A DNA stretch of 64,000 nucleotides from the NCBI RefSeq assembly GCF_003399645.1, contig NZ_NBXD01000025.1:81147-145146 (forward strand), read 5' to 3'. The translations under genes were made by a program, and so were the position numbers. Below, piece by piece: positions 43,907-52,739 of the stretch. Origin of the DNA: Subtercola boreus (GTDB lineage: Bacteria > Actinomycetota > Actinomycetes > Actinomycetales > Microbacteriaceae). The number at the start of each line of letters is the position of its first letter. The first letter of the stretch is position 1. The notes beneath the pieces were generated by a model. That model was not told the origin of the DNA, made no database searches, and saw only the letters and a program-made list of their open reading frames with translations.

Positions 43907-44947
43907 TCAAACGTGTCGCGCGAGGTCATTACGGCGCAGGCGCGCGACCAGCGGGACTGCTTTCCGGCGAACCCAGGTCTCCGCCCGCTGCCACGTGACG
44001 TCGCGAATGAAGATGCCGTCGGCCGCCATCATCGAGAACGAGAAGAACGGCAGGCCCATCAGCACGGCGATTCCGAGGTGCATGCCCGCGATGCCGATCA
44101 GCGCCAGGATGCGCGTCCAGCGGGTCAGCAGCAGAAAAGCGAAGAACACCTCGACGTACACCGACACATAGGTGGCGACGTTCACCGCCAGCGCGTTCGC
44201 GGTGACCAGCTGAGCCAACCACGGCCAGGGATTCAGGGAATCGAGCTGCAGCGGGTAGTACACGGCCGTTCCGTCTGCCCATTGCGATCCGGCGACCTTC
44301 GCCAGCCCGGCGATGCCGTAGATGATGAACAGCTGCAGAGCGACCGCGATGACACCGCCGTTGTGCAGCACCACCGTGACCCACGACGGAATGCGTCGTC
44401 GCGGGGCACTCAGCCGACGCCCCGAACCCGAGCCCGAACGCGGGCCGGATGCCGCGCGAGACCTCCGCCGCGCGTCGAGCGACCAGTGGCCCGACAGGTC
44501 GGTGAAGCAGAAATAGAACAGCAGGATGCGGAAGGCATTGTCGGTCTGGTCGTAGGCGACCGGGTTCGTCGACACGAGACTGATGTACAGGAACAGGGTG
44601 ACGATCGCACTGATGCGCGAGTGCCAGCCCAGCATCAGCGCAAGCCCGGCAAGCCCGAGCAGCAGGAATTTCAGTGTGAACAGCCACTCCGGGTCTGCCG
44701 AGCTGAAGAACACGAACGGGAACGGCCACGCCGTCTGGTGCTCGATCGGGCTCACCCACGACGATCCCGGTCCCCAGAGAAAGTCGCGGACGCCGAAGTT
44801 CGCCGCCACGAAGCCGACCACGACGGCGCCGTAGACGACCCTTGCCGCAGAGACGCCGTAGGTCGCGTGCTTCTGGCCCAGCATCCATTCTTCGCCGCGA
44901 CGGTAGAGTGCACCGACGGCGGTCACCGTCGAGCCGACGAGGGTCAT
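43907..44947 (-). CDS. HTTM-domain membrane protein
   Basis: 346-residue protein with several transmembrane helices of the HTTM (horizontally transferred transmembrane, vitamin-K-dependent gamma-carboxylase-like) family. Markers are ARVVYGAVVVGFVAANFGVRDFLWGPGSSW, YISLVSTNPVAYDQTDNAFRILLFYFCF and VEVFFAFLLLTRWTRILALIGIAGMHLGIAVLMGLPFFS. An Arg/Ser-rich loop interrupts the middle. ATG 44947 overlaps the stop of the DUF5819 gene (ATGA); the two families commonly occur together. The function in bacteria is not established. Confidence 0.85.
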   Translation of the reverse strand: MTLVGSTVTAVGALYRRGEEWMLGQKHATYGVSAARVVYGAVVVGFVAANFGVRDFLWGPGSSWVSPIEHQTAWPFPFVFFSSADPEWLFTLKFLLLGLAGLALMLGWHSRISAIVTLFLYISLVSTNPVAYDQTDNAFRILLFYFCFTDLSGHWSLDARRRSRAASGPRSGSGSGRRLSAPRRRIPSWVTVVLHNGGVIAVALQLFIIYGIAGLAKVAGSQWADGTAVYYPLQLDSLNPWPWLAQLVTANALAVNVATYVSVYVEVFFAFLLLTRWTRILALIGIAGMHLGIAVLMGLPFFSFSMMAADGIFIRDVTWQRAETWVRRKAVPLVARLRRNDLARHV

Positions 44948-45714
44948 TTCTTCGTTCCGTAGAAGTCGGCGATCGCGCTCGTGTCGAGCCCGGGAACATC
45001 CAGCGGCGAGCGCCACCCCTCGATGAAGTACGACGGTTGTTCTGTCACCGGAGGGCTCTGCAGTCGCTGGTCGAAGGGCACAGCCGGCGTCGAGACGGTG
45101 CGCACCTGCACGGCCGTGATGTCGTCGCCCCAGCGGGCGCGGGCGATGGCCGTGGCCAGCCCGGTGACCGACCCTTCGTACTCGAGGTAGTTCGCCGCCC
45201 ACGGATCGGGTTGCTTCGTCAGATCGGCGCGCAGCCGGTCGAGCCAGCCTTCGCCGTAGTAGTCATTGCCCACGAGTTCCCGAACGTTCGGGTTCATAGC
45301 GAGGAAGGCCCCGTGGAACCGGTCGCCCAGAATGTAGTTGTTCAGGTACATGCGGCTCGGAGCGGCGTGATTTCTCACGAACTGTTCGGTGTCGGCGCCC
45401 GTGATGCTGAACCAGTCGGTTGCGACGGGCTGGTCGGCCCCCGCCGCCGGCAGCAGTGCCCGCACCTCGAGGCTCGAATTCGTCGAACCCGGGTTGGGGG
45501 CGAAGACGGCCCAGCCCTGCTGGAACATCGGTGTCATGTACGAGTTCAGCAGGTTCGTGCCGATCAGCTCCCGAAGCGCTATGGACGATGTGCCCCAGGT
45601 GTAGGTCAGAAAGAAGTGCCAGCCCAGAAGGAGCACCACCAGGATCACCAGTACGCGCGGCGCGCGCCCGTACCGCCCCGCGCCGGGCGCCGGTCGCCCA
45701 CGTGTACCCGTCAT
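44944..45714 (-). CDS. DUF5819 family membrane-anchored protein
   Basis: 256 residues with one N-terminal membrane anchor (RVLVILVVLLLGWHFFLTYTW). The rest is extracytoplasmic: SYMTPMFQQGWAVFAPNPGSTNSSLEVRALL, the DUF5819 signature. It is translationally coupled to the HTTM gene, forming a standard two-gene unit probably acting in the envelope (inference). ATG 45714 is used as start. Confidence 0.82.
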   Translation of the reverse strand: MTGTRGRPAPGAGRYGRAPRVLVILVVLLLGWHFFLTYTWGTSSIALRELIGTNLLNSYMTPMFQQGWAVFAPNPGSTNSSLEVRALLPAAGADQPVATDWFSITGADTEQFVRNHAAPSRMYLNNYILGDRFHGAFLAMNPNVRELVGNDYYGEGWLDRLRADLTKQPDPWAANYLEYEGSVTGLATAIARARWGDDITAVQVRTVSTPAVPFDQRLQSPPVTEQPSYFIEGWRSPLDVPGLDTSAIADFYGTKK

Positions 45715-45870
45715 GCCTGCACCTTCCCCCGGCCGGTTCGGGCAGCACCGCCCGAAGAGCACATACTATGCCGGAGACGACGGATGCCACCTGCCCGGCA
45801 GAGACGGCAGGTGACCTGAAGCGACAGCCGACCGCGCGCCTCCTCCCGCGTGTCGCCGGCGGGCGCGGGA

Positions 45871-45876
45871 TAGGCT
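45871..45876 (+). promoter_or_regulatory. -10 box TAGGCT for the SDR gene
   Basis: TAGGCT ends 6 nt before the ATG at 45883, with no Shine-Dalgarno; leaderless arrangement. Confidence 0.5.
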
Positions 45877-45882
45877 CGCAGC

Positions 45883-46578
45883 ATGACGAACCTCGAGGGT
45901 GCGGTTGTGCTGGTGCTGGGTGCCTCGGGCGGGCTGGGGTCGCGCATTGCGACCCGTCTGGCAGACGCCGGGGCCACGGTCATTCGGGCGGCTCGCAACC
46001 CCCAGACGCTCTCGGGCCCCGACGCCTACCTCGCCGACCTCCGCGCGCCCGAGTCGGCAGACGCTCTGCTGCTCGCGGCCGCCGCAGCCCACCCCGACCG
46101 GCTCGACGGCATCGTGGTCGCGGCGGGCGCTGTCGCGTTCGGTCCTCTCGGAGAGGTCGCCGACAGCACCCTCGACGAGCTCTTCGCGATCAACACGCTC
46201 ACGCCCATCCGGGTGATCCGCGGTGCGCTCCCGCGCCTCGCCGAGTCGGCCGCCGCCGGCCGCAAGCCGTTCATCGTCACACTCAGCGGCATCGTCGCCG
46301 AGTCCCCCACGGCCGGAATGGCCGCCTACTCCGCCTCCAAGGCCGGGCTCGCGGCCTTCGTGCAGGCGGCGTCGCGCGAGCTGCGTCGGTCGGGGATCCG
46401 GGTTCTGGATGCACGGCCGGGCCACACCGAGACCGCGCTGTCGCAGCATCCGCTCGCCGGCGTCGCGCCGAACTTCCCGGCGGGCCTCGACCCCGACCAC
46501 GTGGCCGACCGCATCGTCGCCGCGATCGCCGCCGATGAGAAGGATCTGCCTAGCACGGCCTTCGTCACCCCGGCCTAA
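45883..46578 (+). CDS. Short-chain dehydrogenase/reductase
   Basis: 231-residue classical-type SDR with the cofactor motif VLGASGGLGSRIA (GxxGxG-like), AAGAVAF in place of NNAG, Ser in VTLSGIV and the catalytic YSASK. The tail PGHTETAL matches the usual PG motif. It should use NAD(P)H on an unknown alcohol or ketone. Confidence 0.9.
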   Translation: MTNLEGAVVLVLGASGGLGSRIATRLADAGATVIRAARNPQTLSGPDAYLADLRAPESADALLLAAAAAHPDRLDGIVVAAGAVAFGPLGEVADSTLDELFAINTLTPIRVIRGALPRLAESAAAGRKPFIVTLSGIVAESPTAGMAAYSASKAGLAAFVQAASRELRRSGIRVLDARPGHTETALSQHPLAGVAPNFPAGLDPDHVADRIVAAIAADEKDLPSTAFVTPA

Positions 46579-46659
46579 CGCGCTCCGGTGGCGCCGGGGG
46601 CGCCGCACCCACTACTGTCGTCTCACCCGGAAGACGCAAGACAGAGACAGGTGCGCAGC

Positions 46660-48417
46660 ATGACCACAGCCCCCTCGCGTGATGGCCGCACAACCGACGT
46701 CGAGAGCAAAGGGCTGAAGGGCGGCGCGCTCGGGCTCGTGGGCAGTGTGGTGGTCGGTATCGCCTCGACCGCTCCGGCCTACTCGCTGGCGGCGAGCCTC
46801 GGGTTCATCGTGGCCTCGGGCGGGTCGCTGCTGGCGGGGGTGAAGTCGCCGGGGATCATTCTGCTGGCATTCGTTCCGATGTACTTCATCGCTGTGGCGT
46901 ACCAGGAGTTGAACAAAGCCGAACCCGACTGCGGCACGACGTTCACCTGGGCCTCGCGGGCATTCGGGCCGAAGACCGGCTGGATGGGCGGCTGGGGCAT
47001 CATCGCGGCCGATGTCATCGTGATGGCGAACCTGGCGCAGATCGCCGGGTCGTACTCCTTCACGCTCGTCGGATTCTTCACGGGCAATGCCGACATCACC
47101 GCGCTCGCCACCGACACCTTCTGGTCGACCGTCGCCGGGCTGGCGTGGATCGCGCTCATGACCTACATCTGCTACCGCGGCATCGAGGTCTCGGCGCGGC
47201 TGCAGTACGCCCTGCTGAGCGTCGAGGTGGTCATTCTGGTGGCCTTCGCCATCTTCGCGCTGGTGCGCGTATACTCCGGAACCGCCGAGAGCTACTCCCT
47301 CATGCCCGACATCTCGTGGTTCAACCCGTTCGATCTGGACTTCGGCACCGTCATCGCCCCGGCCGTGCTCACCGCTGTCTTCATCTACTGGGGCTGGGAC
47401 ACGGCCGTCGCCGTCAACGAGGAGAGCGACGACCCGGGTCGTACGCCGGGCCGCGCGGCCGTCATCTCGACGCTGCTGCTGCTCGTCACCTACGCGCTGG
47501 TGGCGGTGGCGACCATCGCCTTCGCCGGGGTCGGCACCGACGGGGTGGGCCTCGGCAACCCCGACAACGCGAGTGACGTGTTCAGCGCGATCGGGCCCGA
47601 CCTGTTCGGCGACTCGGCGTTCGGCGGCGTGATGCTGGCGCTGCTCTACATCTCCATCCTGACCTCCGCGTCGGCCTCCACGCAGACCACGATCCTGCCG
47701 ACCGCGCGCACGTCGCTCTCCATGGCGGTCTACCGGGCTGTGCCGTCGAGCTTCGCGAAGATCCATCCGAAGTTCCTCACCCCGACCTGGTCGACGGTGG
47801 GCATGGGCATCATCTCGGCCGCGTTCTACCTGCTCTTCACGCTGATCTCGCCCACCCTGCTCAGCGCCCTGATCGGTTCGGTCGGGCTGCTGATCGCGTT
47901 CTACTACGGTCTCACCGGCTTCGCCTGCGTCTGGTACTACCGTCGCACGCTCACGGCCAGCTTCCGCGACTTCGTCATGCGCGGCGTCATTCCCCTGCTC
48001 GGCGGCCTGATGCTCACCGCGGTGTTCATCTTCGGGCTCATCCAGTACGCCCTGCCGGACTGGCTCACCGACGAGAACGACGAGAACGTGACCATCTTCG
48101 GCATCGGGGCGGTCGCCGTGGTGGGTGTCGGCTCGCTGGTGCTGGGGGTCATCCTGATGCTCATCATGCGCTGGCGGAGCCCGGCGTTCTTCAAGGGCCA
48201 GACGCTCGAGCGCCGCTCCGACCTGATTCTCGCGGGCGAGCACTATCCCGTCGGCATCCGCCTGCCCGACTCCGAGGAGACGACCGTCATCGCGCGCGAC
48301 CTGTCGAACCTGCCGACGGGCCTCATCGCGGTCGACCTGAAGACGGGCGAGAAGTACGCGAAGAAGAAGAAGAAGGCCCCGGATGCCCGACCCGACGACC
48401 CCGCTGGGCAGGCGTAG
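46660..48417 (+). CDS. APC-family amino acid permease
   Basis: 585-residue transporter with about 12 transmembrane helices. GLKGGALGLVGSVVVGIASTAPAYSLAASLGF is the APC helix-1 signature, and PDCGTTFTWASRAFGPKTGW is typical of the family. The C-terminus is a charged tail with KKKKK. A TACTGT -10 box lies at 46613-46618, and AGGTG precedes ATG 46660. The substrate is probably an amino acid or polyamine. It is followed 3 nt later by a DUF3224 gene. Confidence 0.9.
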   Translation: MTTAPSRDGRTTDVESKGLKGGALGLVGSVVVGIASTAPAYSLAASLGFIVASGGSLLAGVKSPGIILLAFVPMYFIAVAYQELNKAEPDCGTTFTWASRAFGPKTGWMGGWGIIAADVIVMANLAQIAGSYSFTLVGFFTGNADITALATDTFWSTVAGLAWIALMTYICYRGIEVSARLQYALLSVEVVILVAFAIFALVRVYSGTAESYSLMPDISWFNPFDLDFGTVIAPAVLTAVFIYWGWDTAVAVNEESDDPGRTPGRAAVISTLLLLVTYALVAVATIAFAGVGTDGVGLGNPDNASDVFSAIGPDLFGDSAFGGVMLALLYISILTSASASTQTTILPTARTSLSMAVYRAVPSSFAKIHPKFLTPTWSTVGMGIISAAFYLLFTLISPTLLSALIGSVGLLIAFYYGLTGFACVWYYRRTLTASFRDFVMRGVIPLLGGLMLTAVFIFGLIQYALPDWLTDENDENVTIFGIGAVAVVGVGSLVLGVILMLIMRWRSPAFFKGQTLERRSDLILAGEHYPVGIRLPDSEETTVIARDLSNLPTGLIAVDLKTGEKYAKKKKKAPDARPDDPAGQA

Positions 48418-48420
48418 CCC

Positions 48421-48834
48421 GTGGCTGAGCTCATCGCCCGGTTCTCGGTGACCGGCTGGGAGCCCCAGGTGCTCCCCGGTATCGAGGGTGACGGCAGCAG
48501 CACGGGTGACGGCGACTGGGTCGGCGCCATCGTGATGCGCAAGACGTACACCTCGGGGCTCATCGGCGAGAGTGTCGCCGAGTTCCTGTCCTCCGGCTCC
48601 GAAGAGGCGGGCCGGGGCTATCTGGCGGCCGAACGGATCACCGGCACCCTCGACGACGGCCGCACCGGCTCGTTCACCGTGCACCACGGGGCGCTGCAGC
48701 ATCCGGGCGACCCTTCGGCTTTCGGCTACATCGTTCCCGGCACCGGAACCGCCGACTTCGCCGGCTTCACGGGCTCAGCGCGAATCGTGCACGACGCCGA
48801 CGGTGCGTTCTTCGTGTTCACCCTGGGCGCCTGA
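48421..48834 (+). CDS. DUF3224 domain protein
   Basis: 137-residue beta-barrel-type protein. RFSVTGWEPQ, then IGESVAEFLSS, GTLDDGRTGSFTVHHGAL and VPGTGTADFAGFTGSARI define DUF3224 (allene-oxide-cyclase-like barrel). The function is unknown. GTG 48421 starts 3 nt after the permease stop, so the two are co-transcribed. Confidence 0.87.
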   Translation: MAELIARFSVTGWEPQVLPGIEGDGSSTGDGDWVGAIVMRKTYTSGLIGESVAEFLSSGSEEAGRGYLAAERITGTLDDGRTGSFTVHHGALQHPGDPSAFGYIVPGTGTADFAGFTGSARIVHDADGAFFVFTLGA

Positions 48835-48844
48835 CCGCGGGCGG

Positions 48845-49423
48845 CTACGCCGGCGGGGCGACCAGGCGGGCGTCGAGGCCGGCGCGCACGGTCGGCCATT
48901 CCGTATCGAGAACGGAGAAGTAGGCGGTGTCGCCGCGGGAACCGTCGGGCGACGAACGGTGTGAGCGCAGAACCCCTTCGGGCACGGCGCCGAGGCGCTC
49001 GATGGCTGCCGCGCTCCGCGTGTTGCGAGCGTCGCAGCGGAGCGCCACGCGGGCCACGCCCAGCTCGTCGAAGGCGTGGCCGAAGAGCAGCCGCTTGGCG
49101 GCCGGGTTGGTGCGGCCACCCCAGAACGCCCGTGCGTACCAGGTGCTGCCGATCTCGATCCGGCGCTGCCGAGGCGCGTACTCGTAGAAGCTCGTGGTGC
49201 CGCGAACCTCGCCGTCGTCACCGAGCACGACGAACGCCAGGGTGCCCAGAGTGCCCACCTGGGTGTCGATGTGTGCGGCGTAGCCGGCGGCATCCGTCGG
49301 CCGAGGCGCGGTCATACCCGCCCACAGTGCGTCATCGGTGAGCGCCTGCAGCGCCGCGGCGTATCGCGTGTCGACGGGTTCGAGGCGGATGCCGTACCCC
49401 GCCAACCGGATGTCGTGCTGCAC
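48845..49423 (-). CDS. GNAT-family N-acetyltransferase
   Basis: 192-residue RimJ/RimL-type acetyltransferase: GYGIRLEPVDTRYAAALQAL, TSFYEYAPRQRRIEIGSTWYARAFWGGRTNPAAKRLLFGHAF and ALRCDARNTRSAAAIERLGAVPEGVLRSH. The acetyl-CoA-binding segment and the NTRSAAAIERLG tail are standard. Start is GTG 49423. The target (protein N-terminus or small amine) is unknown. Confidence 0.9.
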   Translation of the reverse strand: MQHDIRLAGYGIRLEPVDTRYAAALQALTDDALWAGMTAPRPTDAAGYAAHIDTQVGTLGTLAFVVLGDDGEVRGTTSFYEYAPRQRRIEIGSTWYARAFWGGRTNPAAKRLLFGHAFDELGVARVALRCDARNTRSAAAIERLGAVPEGVLRSHRSSPDGSRGDTAYFSVLDTEWPTVRAGLDARLVAPPA

Positions 49424-49525
49424 GCCAGCGCCCTCGTCTCTCGCCGTTCTCGTTCTCGTTCCAGGCCGCCCCCAGCCTACGGCTTCGCCCGCACCGCGCC
49501 TGGCTACCGGCCGGGGCGACGGGCG

Positions 49526-50578
49526 TCAGCCCGCGAGGTGCTCGCGCAGCGCGGCGAGGTGGGGGGCGACGTCGAAGCCCTGGGCCGCCACCCAGGCCGG
49601 GTCGTAGTACGTGTCGGAGTAGCGGTCACCGCCGTCGCACAGGAGGGTGACGATGCTGCCCCGCTCTCCGGCGGCGACCATCTGGCGCGCGAGGTCGAGC
49701 GCGACCACGAGGTTGGTGCCCGTCGAGGGCCCGGGAGCCCGCCCGAGCGACTCGGCGACGACGGTCATCGCGGCGATCGACGCCGCATCCGGAACCGTCT
49801 GCACCCAGTCGATGACCGAGGGCAGGAACGAGAGCTCGACGCGGGGGCGCCCGATGCCCTCGATGCGGGAGCCCCGGCCCGTGACATCCGTTCGCCCGGT
49901 GCGCCAGGCCTCCTCGAAGACGGAGCCCTCCGGGTCGCCGACCGCGATCTGCGTGCCGACCCCGGCGTATCGCGCGTACCGGGCGATCGTCGCCGACGTT
50001 CCACCCGTGCCGGCGCCCGCGACGATCCAGGTGGGTTCCGGATGCTTCTCCCCCGCCATCTGCTCGAAGATCGAGCACGCGATGTTGTTGTTGCCGCGCC
50101 AGTCGGTCGCGACGGCCGCGTTCGTGAACTGGTCGAGATAGTAGCCGCCGGTCTCGCGCGCGATGCGCTCTGCCTCGTCGTGGACCTCGCCCGCCGTCGG
50201 AACGAGCACGCACCGACCGCCGTACCCCTCGATCAGCTCGATCTTTCGCCGACTTGTCGTGGCCGCCATCACGGCGACGAACTGCAGGCCGAGCATGCGG
50301 GCGAAAAAGGCTTCCGAGACGGCTGTCGACCCGCTCGACGCCTCGACGACGGTGGTGCCCTGGTCGATGTGGCCACCGACGAGGCCGTAGATGAAGAGGG
50401 ACTTCGCGAGGCGGTGCTTCAGGGAGCCGGTCGGATGCGACGACTCGTCTTTGAAGTACAGATCGACCCCCCAGGCGCCCGGCACGGGGAATCGCAGGAG
50501 GTGGGTGTCGGCGCTGCGGGTGCTGTCGGCTTTCAGCTCACGGATCGCCTCGGTGATCCAGCGCCGGGTCGGTGTCAT
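49526..50578 (-). CDS. cds1: PLP-dependent L-cysteine desulfhydrase Cds1-like
   Basis: 350-residue cysteine-synthase-fold enzyme. The PLP lysine is in [36 protein letters not shown] and [19 protein letters not shown] bind the phosphate. This matches mycobacterial Cds1 (Rv3684 type), which degrades cysteine to sulfide, ammonia and pyruvate. ATG 50578 is preferred over ATG 50587 because GAAGG lies 9 nt before it, whereas it directly abuts the upstream ATG. Confidence 0.85.
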   Translation of the reverse strand: MTPTRRWITEAIRELKADSTRSADTHLLRFPVPGAWGVDLYFKDESSHPTGSLKHRLAKSLFIYGLVGGHIDQGTTVVEASSGSTAVSEAFFARMLGLQFVAVMAATTSRRKIELIEGYGGRCVLVPTAGEVHDEAERIARETGGYYLDQFTNAAVATDWRGNNNIACSIFEQMAGEKHPEPTWIVAGAGTGGTSATIARYARYAGVGTQIAVGDPEGSVFEEAWRTGRTDVTGRGSRIEGIGRPRVELSFLPSVIDWVQTVPDAASIAAMTVVAESLGRAPGPSTGTNLVVALDLARQMVAAGERGSIVTLLCDGGDRYSDTYYDPAWVAAQGFDVAPHLAALREHLAG

Positions 50579-50725
50579 GGGCTGCATCCTTCGGGTCGGT
50601 GAGGAGTGGAGGGTGGGAGCGGGGCGTGGGGGCGGGGTATGAGGTGTGGGGGCACCTTCGCGCGCTGCCAGTATCCCAGCCCGGTCGCGGTCGTGTCGCT
50701 ACGGAGTCTCCCCGGCGTCGACGCT

Positions 50726-50764
50726 GTGTCTCCCCAGTGTCGTCACAGTGTCTCCCCAGTGTCG
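50726..50764 (+). repeat. 17-bp direct repeat upstream of the cupin gene
   Basis: Perfect copies of GTGTCTCCCCAGTGTCG at 50726-50742 and 50748-50764 (period 22 bp), with partial copies on both sides. They lie just upstream of the TACAGT -10 box and may be regulator sites. Confidence 0.7.
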
Positions 50765-50776
50765 CCCCAGCGTCGC

Positions 50777-50782
50777 TACAGT
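50777..50782 (+). promoter_or_regulatory. -10 box TACAGT of the cupin gene
   Basis: TACAGT lies 32 bp before ATG 50815, and CAGGAA serves as the ribosome site. The 17-bp direct repeats upstream would overlap the -35 area. Confidence 0.45.
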
Positions 50783-50814
50783 GGTGGGCACAACCGACGA
50801 CAGGAACCCCCGCT

Positions 50815-51099
50815 ATGAGCTTCCACATTCAGGAGGAGAACGCACGTGTCAGGGTCACGCGATGGACGCTGGAGCCCGGTGAGAGCACGGGGCACCACAC
50901 GCACGAGCTCGACTACGTCGTCGTTCCGGTGGTGTCGGGGGTGCAGATCGTGACCGTACCCTCGGGCGATGAGATCACGCGGGCCATCACTGCGGGCGAG
51001 GCCTACTTCCGCGAGGCGGGTGCGACGCACTCGGTGCGAAACGGCGGAACCGAGACGCTCGTGTTCGTCGAGACCGAGCTGTTCCCCACCGCCGGGTAG
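50815..51099 (+). CDS. Small cupin-domain protein
   Basis: 94-residue single-cupin protein. Metal ligands can be read in the first motif GHHTHELDYVVVP (two or three His and Glu) and in the second around GATHSVRNGG. It starts at ATG 50815. The function is unknown; single cupins of this type often bind a metal and a small metabolite. Confidence 0.85.
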   Translation: MSFHIQEENARVRVTRWTLEPGESTGHHTHELDYVVVPVVSGVQIVTVPSGDEITRAITAGEAYFREAGATHSVRNGGTETLVFVETELFPTAG

Positions 51100-51152
51100 G
51101 GCCCGTCAGGCAGCGGCCCGGGGGCCTCCACACTGCCGCGCAAAACGTTTGG

Positions 51153-51158
51153 TACTGT
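51153..51158 (+). promoter_or_regulatory. -10 box TACTGT of the amidotransferase-like gene
   Basis: TACTGT lies 29 bp before ATG 51188, and GAAAGG forms the ribosome site 7 nt upstream of the start. Confidence 0.45.
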
Positions 51159-51187
51159 TCAGGCACCCCTCTTCGAAAGGTGCTGAC

Positions 51188-51943
51188 ATGGCCCGTGTTC
51201 TGCTGCTCGGCGAATCGTGGTTCGTCTACTCCGTGCATCAGAAGGGTTTCGACGCATTCCACACCTCCGAGTTCACCCTGGGCGGCACCGAATTCGTCGC
51301 GGCACTCACCGAACACGGCCACAGCGTCACCCACATCCCCGCGCACGAGATCACCACCCGCCTCCCCAGCACCCCGGAGGGTCTGGCGGCCATCGCCGAT
51401 GTGATCGTCGTGTCCGACGTCGGTGCGAACACCTTCCAGGTTCCCCCGGCGACGTTCACCCATTCCCTTCCCGAGCCCGACCGCACCGAGGCCCTCCGCG
51501 CGTTCACCGAGGCGGGCGGAGGCCTGCTGATGATCGGCGGCTACCTGACGTTCTCGGGCATCGACGCGAAGGCCCGGTGGGGGCGCACACCCCTCGCAGA
51601 GGCACTCGCCGTGACCGTGCTCGACCGGGATGACCGGGTCGAGCTGCCCGCCGGGGCCACCCCGCGCACCACGACGGCACATCCGATCACCGAGGGGCTC
51701 GACGCCTCATGGCCGAAGCTGCTCGGACTCAACGAGGTCACCCCGAAGACCGGCTCCCTGGTGCTGGCGGAGTGCGCCGGGCATCCGCTTCTCGTCGTGG
51801 GCGAGTACGGCCGGGGCCGGAGCGCCGCCTTCACCTCCGATCTGGCGCCGCACTGGGCTCCCCCGCCCTTTCTCGAGTGGGCCGGTTACGGCCGTCTCTT
51901 CGACCGCACCGTGCGCTGGCTGGCCGGGGAGCGACTCGGATGA
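51188..51943 (+). CDS. Glutamine-amidotransferase-like (DJ-1/PfpI superfamily) protein
   Basis: 251-residue protein: ARVLLLGESWFVYSVHQKGFDAFHTSEFTLGGTEF, IADVIVVSDVGANTFQVPPATF, EAGGGLLMIGGYLTFSGIDAKARWGRTPLAEAL and the C-terminal VVGEYGRGRSAAFTSDLAPHWAPPPFLEW. This is the pattern of uncharacterised proteins with a class-I amidotransferase-like fold. The usual nucleophilic Cys is not evident (GGYLTFSG instead), so hydrolysis may not occur. It overlaps (ATGA) the creatininase-family gene, suggesting one small catabolic operon. Confidence 0.8.
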   Translation: MARVLLLGESWFVYSVHQKGFDAFHTSEFTLGGTEFVAALTEHGHSVTHIPAHEITTRLPSTPEGLAAIADVIVVSDVGANTFQVPPATFTHSLPEPDRTEALRAFTEAGGGLLMIGGYLTFSGIDAKARWGRTPLAEALAVTVLDRDDRVELPAGATPRTTTAHPITEGLDASWPKLLGLNEVTPKTGSLVLAECAGHPLLVVGEYGRGRSAAFTSDLAPHWAPPPFLEWAGYGRLFDRTVRWLAGERLG

Positions 51944-52698
51944 TCGAAGCCTACGGTTCGACCGCCGCCGACGTCGCGGCGCACCTCGCCGCGGGCGCGG
52001 GTCTCGCCTTTCTGCCGTTCGGTGCTCTGGAGCAGCACGGCCCGCACCTGCCGCTCGGCACCGACACGGCCACCGCCGCGGAGGTTGCGTCGAGGCTCGC
52101 CGACGCCTTCGACGCGGTGCTGCTGCCCCCCATCCACTACGGCGACACCTGGAACAACGCGGGCTATCCCGGCACTGTCTCGCTCTCGAGTGCCACCGTG
52201 ACCGCGATCGCGGTCGACATCGGCCACTCGCTCGCCGCCTCGGGCGCCCGTGGCCTCGTGATCGTGAACGGCGACTGGGGCAACCGGATGCCGCTGCAGG
52301 CCGCCGCGCGCCAGCTCGCCACGGCTCCCGGCCTGAGTTCGGCTTCGGGCCTGGCAGCCATCGTGCTCGACTACCCGGGCATGGACGAGGCGATCGCTGC
52401 GGTGCGCGAGAGCCCGGCCGCCGCCCCCGGCCTGAACCACGCCGAAGAGATCGAGACGTCGATCATGCTCGCGATCGACCCTTCCCTCGTGCACACCGAC
52501 CGCTACGTGTCGGCCTACCCGACCTTTCCGTCGGACTTCGGCACACGCCCGATGCAGCTGCACCCCTTCTCACCGTCGGGGGTGTTCGGCGACCCGTCGT
52601 CGGCCACCGCCGCCAAGGGCGAACAGATCCTGCAGGCGACGGTCGAGGCATCCCTCACCGTGCTCGCCGACTTCGTCGCCGCCCTCCCGCCCCGCTGA
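51940..52698 (+). CDS. Creatininase-family amidohydrolase
   Basis: 252-residue metal-dependent amidohydrolase. LPFGALEQHGPHLPLGTDT supplies the Glu, His and Asp ligands, with IVNGDWGNR and HAEEIETSIMLAI as further motifs. Members include creatininase and MftE-type peptidases; the real substrate is unknown. It is coupled to the amidotransferase-like gene. Confidence 0.88.
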   Translation: MIEAYGSTAADVAAHLAAGAGLAFLPFGALEQHGPHLPLGTDTATAAEVASRLADAFDAVLLPPIHYGDTWNNAGYPGTVSLSSATVTAIAVDIGHSLAASGARGLVIVNGDWGNRMPLQAAARQLATAPGLSSASGLAAIVLDYPGMDEAIAAVRESPAAAPGLNHAEEIETSIMLAIDPSLVHTDRYVSAYPTFPSDFGTRPMQLHPFSPSGVFGDPSSATAAKGEQILQATVEASLTVLADFVAALPPR

Positions 52699-52727
52699 GG
52701 CGCGTTCTGCGTTCGGCATAAATGAAG

Positions 52728-52733
52728 TAAGCT
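52728..52733 (+). promoter_or_regulatory. -10 box TAAGCT for the beta-propeller gene
   Basis: TAAGCT ends 6 nt before the ATG at 52740, indicating a leaderless mRNA. Confidence 0.5.
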
Positions 52734-52739
52734 CGAGTA

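Noticed and set aside
46612..48702. 696-codon minus-strand frame opposite the permease
   Set aside because: Its translation is dominated by Arg, His, Asp and Gln, and it covers an obvious APC permease on the other strand.
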